A stretch of DNA of 64,000 nucleotides from contig NZ_SLXL01000002.1 in the NCBI RefSeq assembly GCF_004345735.1, positions 248,001 to 312,000 on the forward strand. Reading direction: 5' to 3'. Below are positions 48,006-56,823 of this stretch, in pieces. Position 1 is the stretch's first letter, and the number at the start of each line of letters is the position of its first letter. The translations under genes were made by a program, and so were the position numbers. A model generated the notes under the pieces. It searched no databases. It had not been told where the DNA came from and saw only the letters and a program-made list of their open reading frames with translations. This DNA comes from Rhodovulum adriaticum (GTDB lineage Bacteria; Pseudomonadota; Alphaproteobacteria; Rhodobacterales; Rhodobacteraceae).

Positions 48006-48689
48006 ATGCGTGCAAGGGTTCAAAAGGCGTTCGAAGACCGGGATTGGTCCGTCGGGGGGAAATGGCCTGTCTCTGGCCGGGGGTCCACGCTGGAAAACAC
48101 CGAAAGGCTGCGCGCCGCGTTGCCCGACATCTTTCGGCGGTACAAGATCAAGACCTTCGTCGATGCCCCCTGCGGCGACTGGCACTGGATGCAGCACACC
48201 GACCTGAGCCGCGTGACCTATATCGGCGGCGACATTTCCGAACAGATCGTCGCGGACAACCAACAGCGCCATGCCGGGCCGAACCGGACCTTCCTGCATC
48301 TCGACATCACATCGGACCCGCTGCCCGAAGGCGACCTGTTCATGTGCCGGGACTGCCTGTTCCACCTCAAGACGTGGCTGCGGTGGGAATTTTTCCGCAA
48401 CTTCGTCAAATCGGGCAACAAGTACCTGCTGACAACGGTCGTACAGACGCCCCGGAACCGGAACCTGCGCCAGAACGGTGGCTTTGCCGCGTTCAATCCG
48501 ATGCTGCCCCCCTACAATTTCCCCAAGCCGGTGGAAATCATTCCCGAAACCGCCGACGATCTGACGCTGGAGGACATGGCCCAGGAAAACGACGGGCCGC
48601 GCCACCGCGCGTCCTTCCTGTGGCGGCGCGCCCAGATCGAAGAGGCCGTTGCCCGCCACGACGCCGACAGCCCGGCGCAAGAGACGTGA
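48006..48689 (+). CDS. Class I SAM-dependent methyltransferase
   Basis: A 227-residue protein. Motif I is FVDAPCGDWHWM (residues 51-62), followed by YIGGDISEQIV as the acidic end of strand 2 and GDLFMCRDCLFHL as the post-catalytic motif; the substrate is unknown. AGGAG lies 8 nt upstream of the ATG. It is the first gene of the accessory glycan-like region, separated by 175 nt from the antiporter gene. Sugar or glycan methylation is a reasonable inference from the neighbours only. Confidence 0.75.
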   Translation: MRARVQKAFEDRDWSVGGKWPVSGRGSTLENTERLRAALPDIFRRYKIKTFVDAPCGDWHWMQHTDLSRVTYIGGDISEQIVADNQQRHAGPNRTFLHLDITSDPLPEGDLFMCRDCLFHLKTWLRWEFFRNFVKSGNKYLLTTVVQTPRNRNLRQNGGFAAFNPMLPPYNFPKPVEIIPETADDLTLEDMAQENDGPRHRASFLWRRAQIEEAVARHDADSPAQET

Positions 48690-48791
48690 CCATGCAATCC
48701 GCTTGTGGACAGATCAACGATCCCTGCCCCCATGGCCGACAGCATGAGAGCGACCCAATGACAACCCAACCGCCGCAACGGCGCCCTTCGA

Positions 48792-49505
48792 ATGCCTGAC
48801 GACACCGAAATGGACATGATCCAGTCCCATGGCCTGCTCTTCCCCGACGATCCGGCGATCATGACCGATCGGCTGCGCACCTTGCTGACCCGCGGCCACT
48901 ACGAGGACAGCGAGGCCCGCGCGCTGAAAACCTTCATCGGGGCCAATTCATCAATCGTGGAGCTTGGCGCGGGGATCGGCTTCATCTCGACCAGCGCAAT
49001 CCGCCACCACAAGGCCCGCAAGGTCACCTGCATCGAGGCAAATCCGCTTTTGTGCGACTACATCCGCCGGGTGCACCGGCTGAATGGCGTGACCGACAGC
49101 ACGGTCATCAACGCCATCGCCCTGCCCGGCCAGCCATCCGACCTGCCCGCGACCCTGCCCTTTTACGTGGCCGACCCGTTCTGGTCCTCGGCGATGGAAC
49201 CGCCGAAGAATCTGCCCAGCGAACGTGTCGATGTCGCCACCGTTTCGCTGGACCAAGTGCTGGCCGATGCGCAGGCGGACGCGCTGATCTGTGATATCGA
49301 GGGCGGCGAGGGTACGCTGTTCGACGATCTCGACCTTGGCCCCGTTCGCCACGTCCTGGTGGAATTGCACACCAACCGGATCAAACCCGCAGGCGTGGTC
49401 AACCTGTTCGAGGCCATGCACCGCCACGGGTTTTTCTACCACCAGCAGGCCTCGAGCCACGGGGTGGTTCTGTTCAAGAAGTTCCGCCCGGCCCGGCCGC
49501 ACTGA
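48792..49505 (+). CDS. FkbM family methyltransferase
   Basis: A 237-residue SAM-dependent methyltransferase. The SAM loop is IVELGAGIGFIS (residues 55-66), the acidic residue is in VTCIEANPLLCDYI, and FkbM-type features are VDVATVSLDQVL, LICDIEGGEGTLF and a C-terminal VELHTNRIK. FkbM enzymes O-methylate sugars or polyketides, and in glycan clusters they usually methylate a sugar hydroxyl. It converges with the hydrolase gene with 12 nt between stops. A second FkbM-like gene lies 0.9 kb downstream. Confidence 0.82.
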   Translation: MPDDTEMDMIQSHGLLFPDDPAIMTDRLRTLLTRGHYEDSEARALKTFIGANSSIVELGAGIGFISTSAIRHHKARKVTCIEANPLLCDYIRRVHRLNGVTDSTVINAIALPGQPSDLPATLPFYVADPFWSSAMEPPKNLPSERVDVATVSLDQVLADAQADALICDIEGGEGTLFDDLDLGPVRHVLVELHTNRIKPAGVVNLFEAMHRHGFFYHQQASSHGVVLFKKFRPARPH

Positions 49506-49517
49506 GCGTCGCGCCGC

Positions 49518-50321
49518 TCACGGGTCTTTCGCGCGCACCCGATCCAGGAACCCGATGATCCGGCGATAGGCGTCGCGCGCCGGTTCATCCGGCGACAGGC
49601 GCACGCGCCCGTGCTGCTGGGCCTCGGACTCGATCAACTCTACCGCGGCGCCGCCGATCCGCGCCACCTGACGGATCGCGGCGATATCCACGCGCGGGTC
49701 GGCGGGGCTGTGCAGCGCATGGACCGGCACCAGCGCCGGTGCATAAAGGCCCGGATAGGCAAAGCCGCCCGAAATGCTGACCAACGCGCGTATCGCCGGG
49801 CGTGGCAGACCAAAAAATCCCGCCAGATGCACCACATTGAAGGCCGTGATCGCACCGGCGGAATTGCCCCCGAGCGCGACCCAGTCGGACAGGTTGAACC
49901 GTTCGCGCTGGCCTGCCAGCCAATTCAGGGCGGTCAGCGCATCCTCCAGCGCGGCAAGGGCGGCGGCCCCGGACAGGTTCTTGCGAAAGGCCGGATCGCG
50001 GTGGCGCTGCAAGGCCCCCATGCGACGGGCCACGGGCGGCGACAGGTCGTCCGCCACCGCACGCAGGCGATAGTTGATGACGGCGTAAGCATAGCCCGCC
50101 TTGGTCAGCCAGCGCGCATCGGTGCGATGCCCGGCCCAGCCCTTGTCGCCGCCGTGAAACCCGCCCGGATGCATCCACATCACCAGCGGGACCGGTCCCG
50201 CCACGGCCTTGGGCAGGCTCAGGTCCAGGGTCAGCGCCACCTCGGCACCGCGGCAGATCGCGCGCCCGTATTCCAGATCGTCGTGCCGGATGTAATGATC
50301 CGGGGGGGATCGCACCGCCAT
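49518..50321 (-). CDS. Alpha/beta hydrolase (esterase-like)
   Basis: A 267-residue hydrolase of the hormone-sensitive-lipase/carboxylesterase type. The oxyanion region is WMHPGGFHGGDKGW, the nucleophile elbow is LGGNSAGAITAF with the catalytic Ser, a candidate Asp lies in HSPADPRVD and a candidate His in EAQQHGRVRL. Such enzymes remove acetyl or other acyl groups, so deacylation of a glycan is possible. The start is uncertain: ATG giving MAVRSPPDHY has no clear ribosome site, and an ATG at 50360 is equally open. No signal peptide is seen, so it is probably cytoplasmic. It is divergent from the second FkbM-like gene. Confidence 0.75.
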   Translation of the reverse strand: MAVRSPPDHYIRHDDLEYGRAICRGAEVALTLDLSLPKAVAGPVPLVMWMHPGGFHGGDKGWAGHRTDARWLTKAGYAYAVINYRLRAVADDLSPPVARRMGALQRHRDPAFRKNLSGAAALAALEDALTALNWLAGQRERFNLSDWVALGGNSAGAITAFNVVHLAGFFGLPRPAIRALVSISGGFAYPGLYAPALVPVHALHSPADPRVDIAAIRQVARIGGAAVELIESEAQQHGRVRLSPDEPARDAYRRIIGFLDRVRAKDP

Positions 50322-50439
50322 GCATCTGCCGTTCTTGTCATGCCACCGCCCGGAGACCATAGTTGGCAGGCGGGGTATTGTCTGCGGTTTTTTCGTCGGC
50401 GCCCCGGTGCAAGGCCCCCGGCCACAACGGAAAATGCAG

Positions 50440-51210
50440 ATGACAGACACCGCGCCCAAAGCCCGCTACATCGCCGATTTCCTGCGCCCCGCCGCGATCG
50501 CCACACCGCTGATCCGCGTGGGGGCCTTTGGCGATGGCGGTTATCTGCTGCCCAACGATCTGAACGGTATCGCCGCCTGCTATTCCCCCGGTGTGTCGCG
50601 GCAATCGACGTTTGAACTGGACCTGGCCAAGCATGGCATCCCGTCCTTCATGGCCGACGGGTCCATCGACGGTCCGGCCATCGACATCCCCGGCAGCACC
50701 TTTACCCGTCGCTTCGTCGGCCCCGAGGATACACCCGACCGGATGTCGATCGCCACATGGGTGGCCCAGACCGACCCCGCGCCCGGCGCCGACCTGCTGT
50801 TGCAGATGGATATCGAGGGCGATGAATACACCACGCTGGCGGCCGTGCCCGACGACCTGCTGGACCGCTTTCGCATCATCGTGCTGGAACTGCATCGCCT
50901 GCCCTCGATCCTGTCCAAGGACATCTCGTTCCAGCGGGCCCGGCGCGCGATCGACAAGCTGCGGTCGCGCTTTCAGGCGGTGCATCTGCACACGAACAAC
51001 GCGTCCGGCACGGTCGAACTGGACGGCACCCAGATCCCGCGGGTGGTCGAGGTCACGCTGCTGCGCAAGGATCGGGTAACCGTCACAGGGCCGGTCACGA
51101 CCCTGCCCCACCCGTTGGACCGACGGCACCGGCTGCATCAACCCGATATCCCGGTGCCCCCCGCATGGCTGGGGGCGGCGGATCAGTCCGCGCCGGGCGC
51201 GTCTTCGTAG
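50440..51210 (+). CDS. FkbM-like methyltransferase
   Basis: A 256-residue protein. It lacks the classic glycine loop of motif I; instead the start shows LIRVGAFGDGGYLLPNDL and CYSPGVSRQSTFELDLA, followed by LLLQMDIEGDEYTTLAAV and FRIIVLELHRLPSI, which match the FkbM and related nucleotide-sugar-cluster proteins I know as 'FkbM family'. The DIEG acidic motif is conserved. The ATG at 50440 (MTDTAPKARY) has GGA about 9 nt upstream; 50434 is also possible. Its 3' end overlaps the convergent glycosyltransferase gene by 28 nt. Confidence 0.68.
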   Translation: MTDTAPKARYIADFLRPAAIATPLIRVGAFGDGGYLLPNDLNGIAACYSPGVSRQSTFELDLAKHGIPSFMADGSIDGPAIDIPGSTFTRRFVGPEDTPDRMSIATWVAQTDPAPGADLLLQMDIEGDEYTTLAAVPDDLLDRFRIIVLELHRLPSILSKDISFQRARRAIDKLRSRFQAVHLHTNNASGTVELDGTQIPRVVEVTLLRKDRVTVTGPVTTLPHPLDRRHRLHQPDIPVPPAWLGAADQSAPGASS

Positions 51211-52034
51211 CGGGGCAGCGGTGCGGCGGCTGGGTCGATCCCGTGCTTGTCCAGCAAGTGATGAATATAGCTGCCCGTCTCTGGCAGCCCGCCCATACCG
51301 GCCAGGAACCGCTTGATCCGCCGTCCATAGAAATGGACCGAGTAGGTATCGGGCTTGATAAACCCTTCTATCCGGGCGCGTTTCGAGGCAAAGCCCATCT
51401 TGCGCCGGTGCAGGAACGGCACGGGGTAAAGACCGTGAACCGGCAGCGCGTATTGCGCCTCGCCGGTCTTTTGCAGGTAATGGGTGATCGCATGCGGGCC
51501 CCAAACACCCCAGGGCATGTCCGCCACATGCACCGGATCGCCCGCCGCGGCGCGGGCCTCCAGCGGGGCGCGCTCCTTGGCCGTATACCAGTCGGGGATC
51601 GCGTATTCGTCCCGGGTCATGTGCAACAGCGCGTCCAGTGCCGGGCTGTCGGCAGGCAGGCCCAGCACCCCGCCATTGATATGCTTTTCCGATTCCCAGC
51701 CGAAAAAATGACCCGTTTCGCTGTCAAAGGGGCGCAGGCAATAGGCATCGGTATCCGCCCAGATCACCCTGTCGCCCTGCCGCAGCAGGTGATAACGGAA
51801 CACGTCGGAAAACAGCGCCGGGCTGCCGGTGCGGCCATGGGTCAGGAAGGTCTGCGGATCCAGCACCTGCCGCCCGTCGGCCAGTTCGATCCCCTCGGGC
51901 ACATTGGCGACGGGGCCGTAGTGATACAGCCGCACCGCGTGACCGGCATCGCGAAACGAGACGGCGCAAAGCTGTTCCATGTAGGACAGCGGCCCCTCGA
52001 CCCAAAGCATGGCAATCTGGAAATCCTGGCTCAC
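51183..52034 (-). CDS. Glycosyltransferase with DXD motif (GT32-like)
   Basis: A 283-residue protein with the pattern of DXD-containing sugar transferases (Gly_transf_sug): IAMLWVEGPLSYMEQLC at the start, ALFSDVFRYHLLRQGDRVIWADTDAYCLRPF in the middle with D94-T-D96, and INGGVLGLPADSPALDAL after it. The enzyme would use a nucleotide sugar and a divalent metal. The start is taken as GTG with AAGGA 8 nt upstream, since the first in-frame ATG farther up gives 32 unconserved residues. It is divergent from the GSCFA gene and overlaps the convergent FkbM-like gene at its 3' end. Confidence 0.75.
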   Translation of the reverse strand: MSQDFQIAMLWVEGPLSYMEQLCAVSFRDAGHAVRLYHYGPVANVPEGIELADGRQVLDPQTFLTHGRTGSPALFSDVFRYHLLRQGDRVIWADTDAYCLRPFDSETGHFFGWESEKHINGGVLGLPADSPALDALLHMTRDEYAIPDWYTAKERAPLEARAAAGDPVHVADMPWGVWGPHAITHYLQKTGEAQYALPVHGLYPVPFLHRRKMGFASKRARIEGFIKPDTYSVHFYGRRIKRFLAGMGGLPETGSYIHHLLDKHGIDPAAAPLPRYEDAPGAD

Positions 52035-52188
52035 GCTGCGCGTCCTTGGCCGGGGCCTGTGGTGGCCCGGATGGGTGGGATCACATCCCGATACAGCAAG
52101 ATCGCTAGCCCGATTCCCGCTGCCGAACAAGGCGCATGACAGCCGACCGCAGCACCATTATACTGGACGAAACGCAAAGACCCAGGGC

Positions 52189-53280
52189 ATGAGCAGAGCT
52201 TCCCCATATGCGCGCCTTCCGGCCCGGGCCTTCTGGCGCAGTGCCGTGGCCGATGTCGGCATTCACGGCATGGATGCGCTATGGCGCTCGCCATGGACGC
52301 TGCCGGCGGATGCCCGGTTCACAACCTTCGGTTCCTGCTTTGCCCAGCATATCAGCCGGGCGCTGCGGTCCCGGGGCTTCAACTGGCTGAACTGCGAACC
52401 GGCACCGCCCGGCCTGCCGGACGAGGTCGCGCGGATGTTCAATTACGGCGTCTTCTCGGCGCGGACGGGCAACATCTATACCGCGCGGCAATTGCTGCAC
52501 TGGACGCGGCTGGCGCTGGACCCCGCCCTGATCGACCGGCAGGAAATCTGGGACGAGGTCACGCGCAAGGGCACGTGCTACCGGCCCGCGCTTTGCCCGG
52601 TGATAGAACCTGACGGCTTTCCCACCGAGGCAGAGGCGCGCGGCGCCCTGGCCGGAACGGCCCGTGCCTTTCGCCGGGCGTTTACCGAAACCGATGTGTT
52701 CGTCTTTACCCTGGGCCTGACAGAGGGCTGGGTGAACCGCGACAGCGGTGCCCCCTACGCGCTGTGCCCCGGCACCATCGCAGGCCAGTTCGACGCCGAC
52801 CGGCACCTGTTCGAAAACGCCGCCTACCCCGCGATCCGGGCGGATCTGGAAAACGCCTTCGCCCTGATGCGCGCGGCCAATCCCGACCTGCACATCCTGC
52901 TGACGGTTTCCCCGGTGCCGCTGACGGCCACCGCCTCGGGCGATCACGTGCTGCCCGCCACCACCTATTCCAAATCCACCCTGCGCGCGGTTGCGGGCGA
53001 TCTGGCCGGCAGCGCAGCGCATGTCGATTACTTCCCCTCCTACGAGATCATCGCCGCACCGCCTGCGCGCGCGGCCTTCTTTGCGCCCAACCTGCGCTCG
53101 GTCGAGGAGGCGGGCGTCACCCTGGTCATGCAGCATTTCTTTGCCGGGCTGGACCTGTCCGCCCCAGCCCGCGGTCGGCAAACGGCCCGCCCGCAGGACG
53201 CCGCCGCAGTGGACGCCAGCCTGGCCGCCGAAGACCTGGTTTGCGAGGAACAATCCCTGGAGGCATCCGATGGCGCATGA
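52189..53280 (+). CDS. GSCFA domain protein
   Basis: A 363-residue protein with the defining FGSCFAQHI motif (GSCFA at residues 48-52). The GSCFA family is distantly related to SGNH hydrolases; the Ser-Cys pair lies where the SGNH serine is. Further conserved parts are FNYGVFSARTGNIYTARQLL, VFVFTLGLTEGW and LTVSPVPLTAT near a TTYSKSTLRAVAGDL stretch with the block V Asp/His area in HVDYFPSYEI. It may act on acyl groups of glycans; activity is not established. It overlaps the GDSH protein gene by 11 nt, so the two are coupled. Confidence 0.85.
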   Translation: MSRASPYARLPARAFWRSAVADVGIHGMDALWRSPWTLPADARFTTFGSCFAQHISRALRSRGFNWLNCEPAPPGLPDEVARMFNYGVFSARTGNIYTARQLLHWTRLALDPALIDRQEIWDEVTRKGTCYRPALCPVIEPDGFPTEAEARGALAGTARAFRRAFTETDVFVFTLGLTEGWVNRDSGAPYALCPGTIAGQFDADRHLFENAAYPAIRADLENAFALMRAANPDLHILLTVSPVPLTATASGDHVLPATTYSKSTLRAVAGDLAGSAAHVDYFPSYEIIAAPPARAAFFAPNLRSVEEAGVTLVMQHFFAGLDLSAPARGRQTARPQDAAAVDASLAAEDLVCEEQSLEASDGA

Positions 53281-54049
53281 CGGCATGTCCAACACGGCGC
53301 CGCCAGACGGACAGGGCCCGCAGCTCATCCTGGTTGGCGACAGCCACGTCAAGGCCCTGCACGCAGGCTGCATGGCCCACGGCATTCCGGCGGCCATGCT
53401 GAAAAGCGGCGGAATTCACTGGAACGCGGGCAAGATCCGCGTTTTCGCCCCCCGGCGGGCCCGCAGCCCGGTTCTGCCCGCCCTGACCCCGGACATTCGG
53501 ACGCTGGAACAGACCCTGGGGCATAGCGACATCTTCGACAGCGGGTTGCCGGTGATTGCCTCTGTCGGGTTTCACTGCGGGCATTTGGCCCGTGCCTTCG
53601 GGGCCGAGGGCCACATCGCCTGGCCCCCGCCCGAGGACCTGAGCGACGCGGAACGGCAGGAAAGCCTGTTCGCCTCGGGCGCGCTGGTCGCGGCCTTTGT
53701 CGAAAACCAACGGGCGCCGCATTTCGCCCTGCTGAAATACATCGCGCGCAAATGCCCGCTGACGGTCATCCTGCCCCCGCGCGCGCCCAAGAACGCACAC
53801 AAGATCCGCTTTCGTCACAACATCGATGTCCTGACCGCCACCATTGCCGAACGGATGCGCGACATGGGCCTGGCGGTCTACGATCCGAACGCGGAATTCG
53901 CCGGTCCCGGCGAATTGCTGCCCTGGGACTGGGTCGAAGAGGACGGCTTTCACGGCACGACAGCCTATGGCACCGAGGTCATCGGACGGCTGGTATCACG
54001 CGGGGCACTGGCCCCGGCACAGACAGGAACAAGGGAACCCGCACCATGA
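53270..54049 (+). CDS. SGNH-like protein with GDSH motif
   Basis: A 259-residue protein that starts with LILVGDSHVKALHAG (GDSH at residues 23-26), the block I of SGNH-type hydrolases or acyltransferases, with a possible late His in EEDGFHGTTAYG. Nothing else matches a family I can name. GGAGG lies 6 nt before the ATG and within the end of the GSCFA gene; its stop overlaps the next start as ATGA. With the preceding GSCFA protein it may form a pair acting on acyl modifications, which is inference. Confidence 0.7.
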   Translation: MAHDGMSNTAPPDGQGPQLILVGDSHVKALHAGCMAHGIPAAMLKSGGIHWNAGKIRVFAPRRARSPVLPALTPDIRTLEQTLGHSDIFDSGLPVIASVGFHCGHLARAFGAEGHIAWPPPEDLSDAERQESLFASGALVAAFVENQRAPHFALLKYIARKCPLTVILPPRAPKNAHKIRFRHNIDVLTATIAERMRDMGLAVYDPNAEFAGPGELLPWDWVEEDGFHGTTAYGTEVIGRLVSRGALAPAQTGTREPAP

Positions 54050-54726
54050 CATCCAACGATCCGCTGCGCCAACCGGGCTTTGCATCGGACGGGGAAATCC
54101 ACAGGCTGCAAGGGGACGGATTCAGCCTGTTCCAATACCCTGATTACGATACCTACCGGGCGATCCAGCAAGAGGGCAACCGCCGCAAGATCGACTGGCA
54201 GTTCGTGCCGCAAAGCCATATCGCGCTATGCGCCGGGTTTGTCGAGCGCACCCTTGGCCAGGTTCGGTTCGGCATCTGCCACGGCACCCGGTCCGGCGCC
54301 GAACAGCGCTGGTTTGCCGAGGCGCTGCCCGGCCAGCCGCGGGTCATCGGGACCGAGATTTCGGACACCGCCAAGGATATCCCCGACACGGTGCAATGGG
54401 ATTTCCACGACACCAACCCCGATTGGCACGAACGGGCGGATTTCGTCTACTCAAACTCGTGGGATCACGCCTTTGAACCGCTGCGCGCCTTTGCCAGCTG
54501 GCTGGACAGCCTGCGGCCCGGCGGTCTGCTGCTGCTGGACCACACCGAGGGCCACATCGCACGCAAGGCCAATCAGCTGGACGCCTTCGGGATCAAGCGC
54601 GGACGGCTGCAACGCCTGCTGAGGGCGGAATTCGGCGAGATCGCCGACCCGATGGAGGCGCTGGATTTCACCCAGGCCAATCCCGACTACCCCGCCCATG
54701 TGGTGGTGATGCGCAAGCGCAGCTGA
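54046..54726 (+). CDS. Methyltransferase-like protein
   Basis: A 226-residue protein with a class I methyltransferase-like layout: FGICHGTRSGAEQRWF near motif I, VIGTEISDTA as the acidic second strand, ADFVYSNSWDHAFEP as motif IV, and LRPGGLLLLDHTEGH as motif V, typical of SAM methyltransferases. The glycine loop is replaced by HGTRSG, which resembles sugar-cluster methyltransferases with unusual SAM loops. The ATG overlaps the stop of the GDSH protein gene. It converges with the TPR gene with 9 nt between the stops. Confidence 0.7.
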   Translation: MTSNDPLRQPGFASDGEIHRLQGDGFSLFQYPDYDTYRAIQQEGNRRKIDWQFVPQSHIALCAGFVERTLGQVRFGICHGTRSGAEQRWFAEALPGQPRVIGTEISDTAKDIPDTVQWDFHDTNPDWHERADFVYSNSWDHAFEPLRAFASWLDSLRPGGLLLLDHTEGHIARKANQLDAFGIKRGRLQRLLRAEFGEIADPMEALDFTQANPDYPAHVVVMRKRS

Positions 54727-54735
54727 CCCCCGCCG

Positions 54736-56742
54736 CTACCGGGCCTTTTCCAGGTAGCGCGCCTTGCGGTTGACGAATTTCTGCTGCGTGGGCGCCAGTT
54801 CGGCGGCCCGGTCCAGTGCCGCGGCCGCAGCCTGCACATCGCCCAGGTCGCGGCACAACTCGGCCAGGTCGGCGTGAATCAGCGCGGTGGTGGTGTCGAT
54901 CCGCGCGGCATCCTCCCAAGCGATGCGGGCTGCATTCAGCTGCCCCGCCTGGCGCAGGAAATAGCCCAGCAGATAGGCCCAATAGGGCTGATTGGTGCTG
55001 CGTTCGGCCAGCGGGCGGATCAGATCGACCGCTGCCTCGGGGTCGCCCGACAGGGCCAGGATCTCGGCCTGGCGCTTGATGACCAGCGGATCGTCGGGCC
55101 GCGCGGCAAGGCTGGCGCCATGGCTGGACAATGCCCCCGCCGCATCGCCCATGCGGGCCTGCACCAGCGCGCCATAGCTGGCGCGTTCCTCGCGGTCGCT
55201 CTCATCGCCTGCGGCCATCACCGCGTCGTGGATATCCTGCAACGCCTTGGCGTTCTCGACCACCCGCTCGGCCTTGCCGTCCATCACGAAATAGGGCCAC
55301 TCCACCACGATGGTGGAAAAATCGAAAGCGCGGCGCCGGATCAGCTTGTTCTGTACCAGCAACATGTTCGCCCGCATGTAGGGCACGCGCATGGCCTGCA
55401 AGACCGGCATGCTGAAGGGCAGCGGATGATCGGGTTTCAAACGCCGACGGTTGATCATGAAACTGCCCACCAGCGCCACGTCCGGCAGGAAAGGTTTCTG
55501 CCAGAAGGCGCGCAAATAGGTCCGGTGACAGCGGACCGCCTTGCCAAGCGCGCCCAGAATCAGCGCGTGGATCGCGGTAGCCGCAGCATGGGATTCCTGC
55601 CAGAGGTTGGGATCGTTCAACGCCCGCTCGATATTCTCTTTCGCCTCGTCCCAGCGTTTCAGGTAGAGGCAATTGACCGCGTGCAGAAGCGGCACGAACG
55701 CGTTGTTTGCCCCACTGTCCAGAACGATACGGCCGATTTCCCAGGCTTCCTCCTCGCGCCCCTGCACGGGCAGGCGGGCGGCCAGCTTGGCATAGAGATG
55801 CGCGGCCTCGCTGGGGGTAACGAAACTGTCGATGCCGGTCTTGAAACGGGCCAGCAGCGCCTCGTAGGCGGCGTCGCGTTCCGCGCTGTCCAGCACATCG
55901 ACAAAGCGCATCCGCTCGCGCCCGCTGACAAGTGCCGCCGCCCGGCTGAAGGCGCTGATCGCGGGCGCGACGATCCGGTCCGCCCGCGACATGGCGTACA
56001 GTTCCAGGAAATCGCGCTGCGCTACGGTGCAACCCTCAAGCTGGACAATCTCATCCAGGCCCCGCACCGCCGGGTGCGCCGTCTGGAAGCGGGCGCGGCT
56101 TTCGGGCTGGTCGGAAAACACCAGCGCGACATCGGGGTTCTCTTTTTGCAGATGCACCGAATACAACTCGTCCGGTTCGATCTTGGAGGGCCACTGTTTG
56201 TGCATCCAGGGATCGGCATTCAGGATGTCGCCGCGCCGGATGTGATAGGCCACGCTGCGCCCGCCCTTGCCCGACAGCACCGCATCGATACGCGCGATCT
56301 GCGCGGCCACCGCCGGGTCGAAATCGATTTCGCGGATCAGGTCGGGGAAACGCTGGCGCAGGCTTTCGGCATCCTCCCACGGGAAGGCGACGATATCGAA
56401 ACCTTCGTCCAACAGCACATGCCCACCGGCCTCCAGATGCGTTTGCAGCGCATCGGGCGTCGGATCGTCAAGGAATTTCCAGATCGGTGCCACCCGATCC
56501 TGAACATCGGCGAAGGCGTCGTTGTCGATAAAATGCCGGTCGATGAAAGATCGTGAAAACAGCTCGGCCGGATTGTCCAGCGTCGGGGCTTCTGCACCGG
56601 GGGGAAACCAGTTGATGCGAAAGTCGGTCTGGTAATCCCGCGACAGGCGGATCACCGTCAGCATCATCAACAGACGCGCGCCCAACTGGTCGCGCCGCTG
56701 TCCGAAAAAAAACCCGCGTCCCCGATGGTGCGAACTGGCCAT
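54736..56742 (-). CDS. HIRRGD fucosyltransferase-like protein with C-terminal TPRs
   Basis: A 668-residue protein in two parts. Residues about 30-300 resemble the fucosyltransferase-type GT fold, with YHIRRGDIL (HIRRGD at 167-172, the GDP-sugar-binding motif of alpha-1,2/1,6- and O-fucosyltransferases), VALVFSDQPESRARF and ELYAMSRADRIVAPAISAFSRAAALVSG. From about residue 310 to the end lie TPR-like helical repeats (AWEIGRIVLDSGANNAFVPL, ALSSHGASLAARPDDPLVI, AARIAWEDAARIDTTTALIHADLAEL). The TPRs may bind protein or glycan acceptors. No signal peptide or membrane segment is evident. The gene is divergent from the fusion glycosyltransferase. Confidence 0.72.
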   Translation of the reverse strand: MASSHHRGRGFFFGQRRDQLGARLLMMLTVIRLSRDYQTDFRINWFPPGAEAPTLDNPAELFSRSFIDRHFIDNDAFADVQDRVAPIWKFLDDPTPDALQTHLEAGGHVLLDEGFDIVAFPWEDAESLRQRFPDLIREIDFDPAVAAQIARIDAVLSGKGGRSVAYHIRRGDILNADPWMHKQWPSKIEPDELYSVHLQKENPDVALVFSDQPESRARFQTAHPAVRGLDEIVQLEGCTVAQRDFLELYAMSRADRIVAPAISAFSRAAALVSGRERMRFVDVLDSAERDAAYEALLARFKTGIDSFVTPSEAAHLYAKLAARLPVQGREEEAWEIGRIVLDSGANNAFVPLLHAVNCLYLKRWDEAKENIERALNDPNLWQESHAAATAIHALILGALGKAVRCHRTYLRAFWQKPFLPDVALVGSFMINRRRLKPDHPLPFSMPVLQAMRVPYMRANMLLVQNKLIRRRAFDFSTIVVEWPYFVMDGKAERVVENAKALQDIHDAVMAAGDESDREERASYGALVQARMGDAAGALSSHGASLAARPDDPLVIKRQAEILALSGDPEAAVDLIRPLAERSTNQPYWAYLLGYFLRQAGQLNAARIAWEDAARIDTTTALIHADLAELCRDLGDVQAAAAALDRAAELAPTQQKFVNRKARYLEKAR

Positions 56743-56823
56743 GCCTATCCCTGACGTTTACACTTCGGAGAAAAAGCAAGAACATACCGGAAAGCAACCC
56801 TCGAGCAACCATAGCGGCATCCC

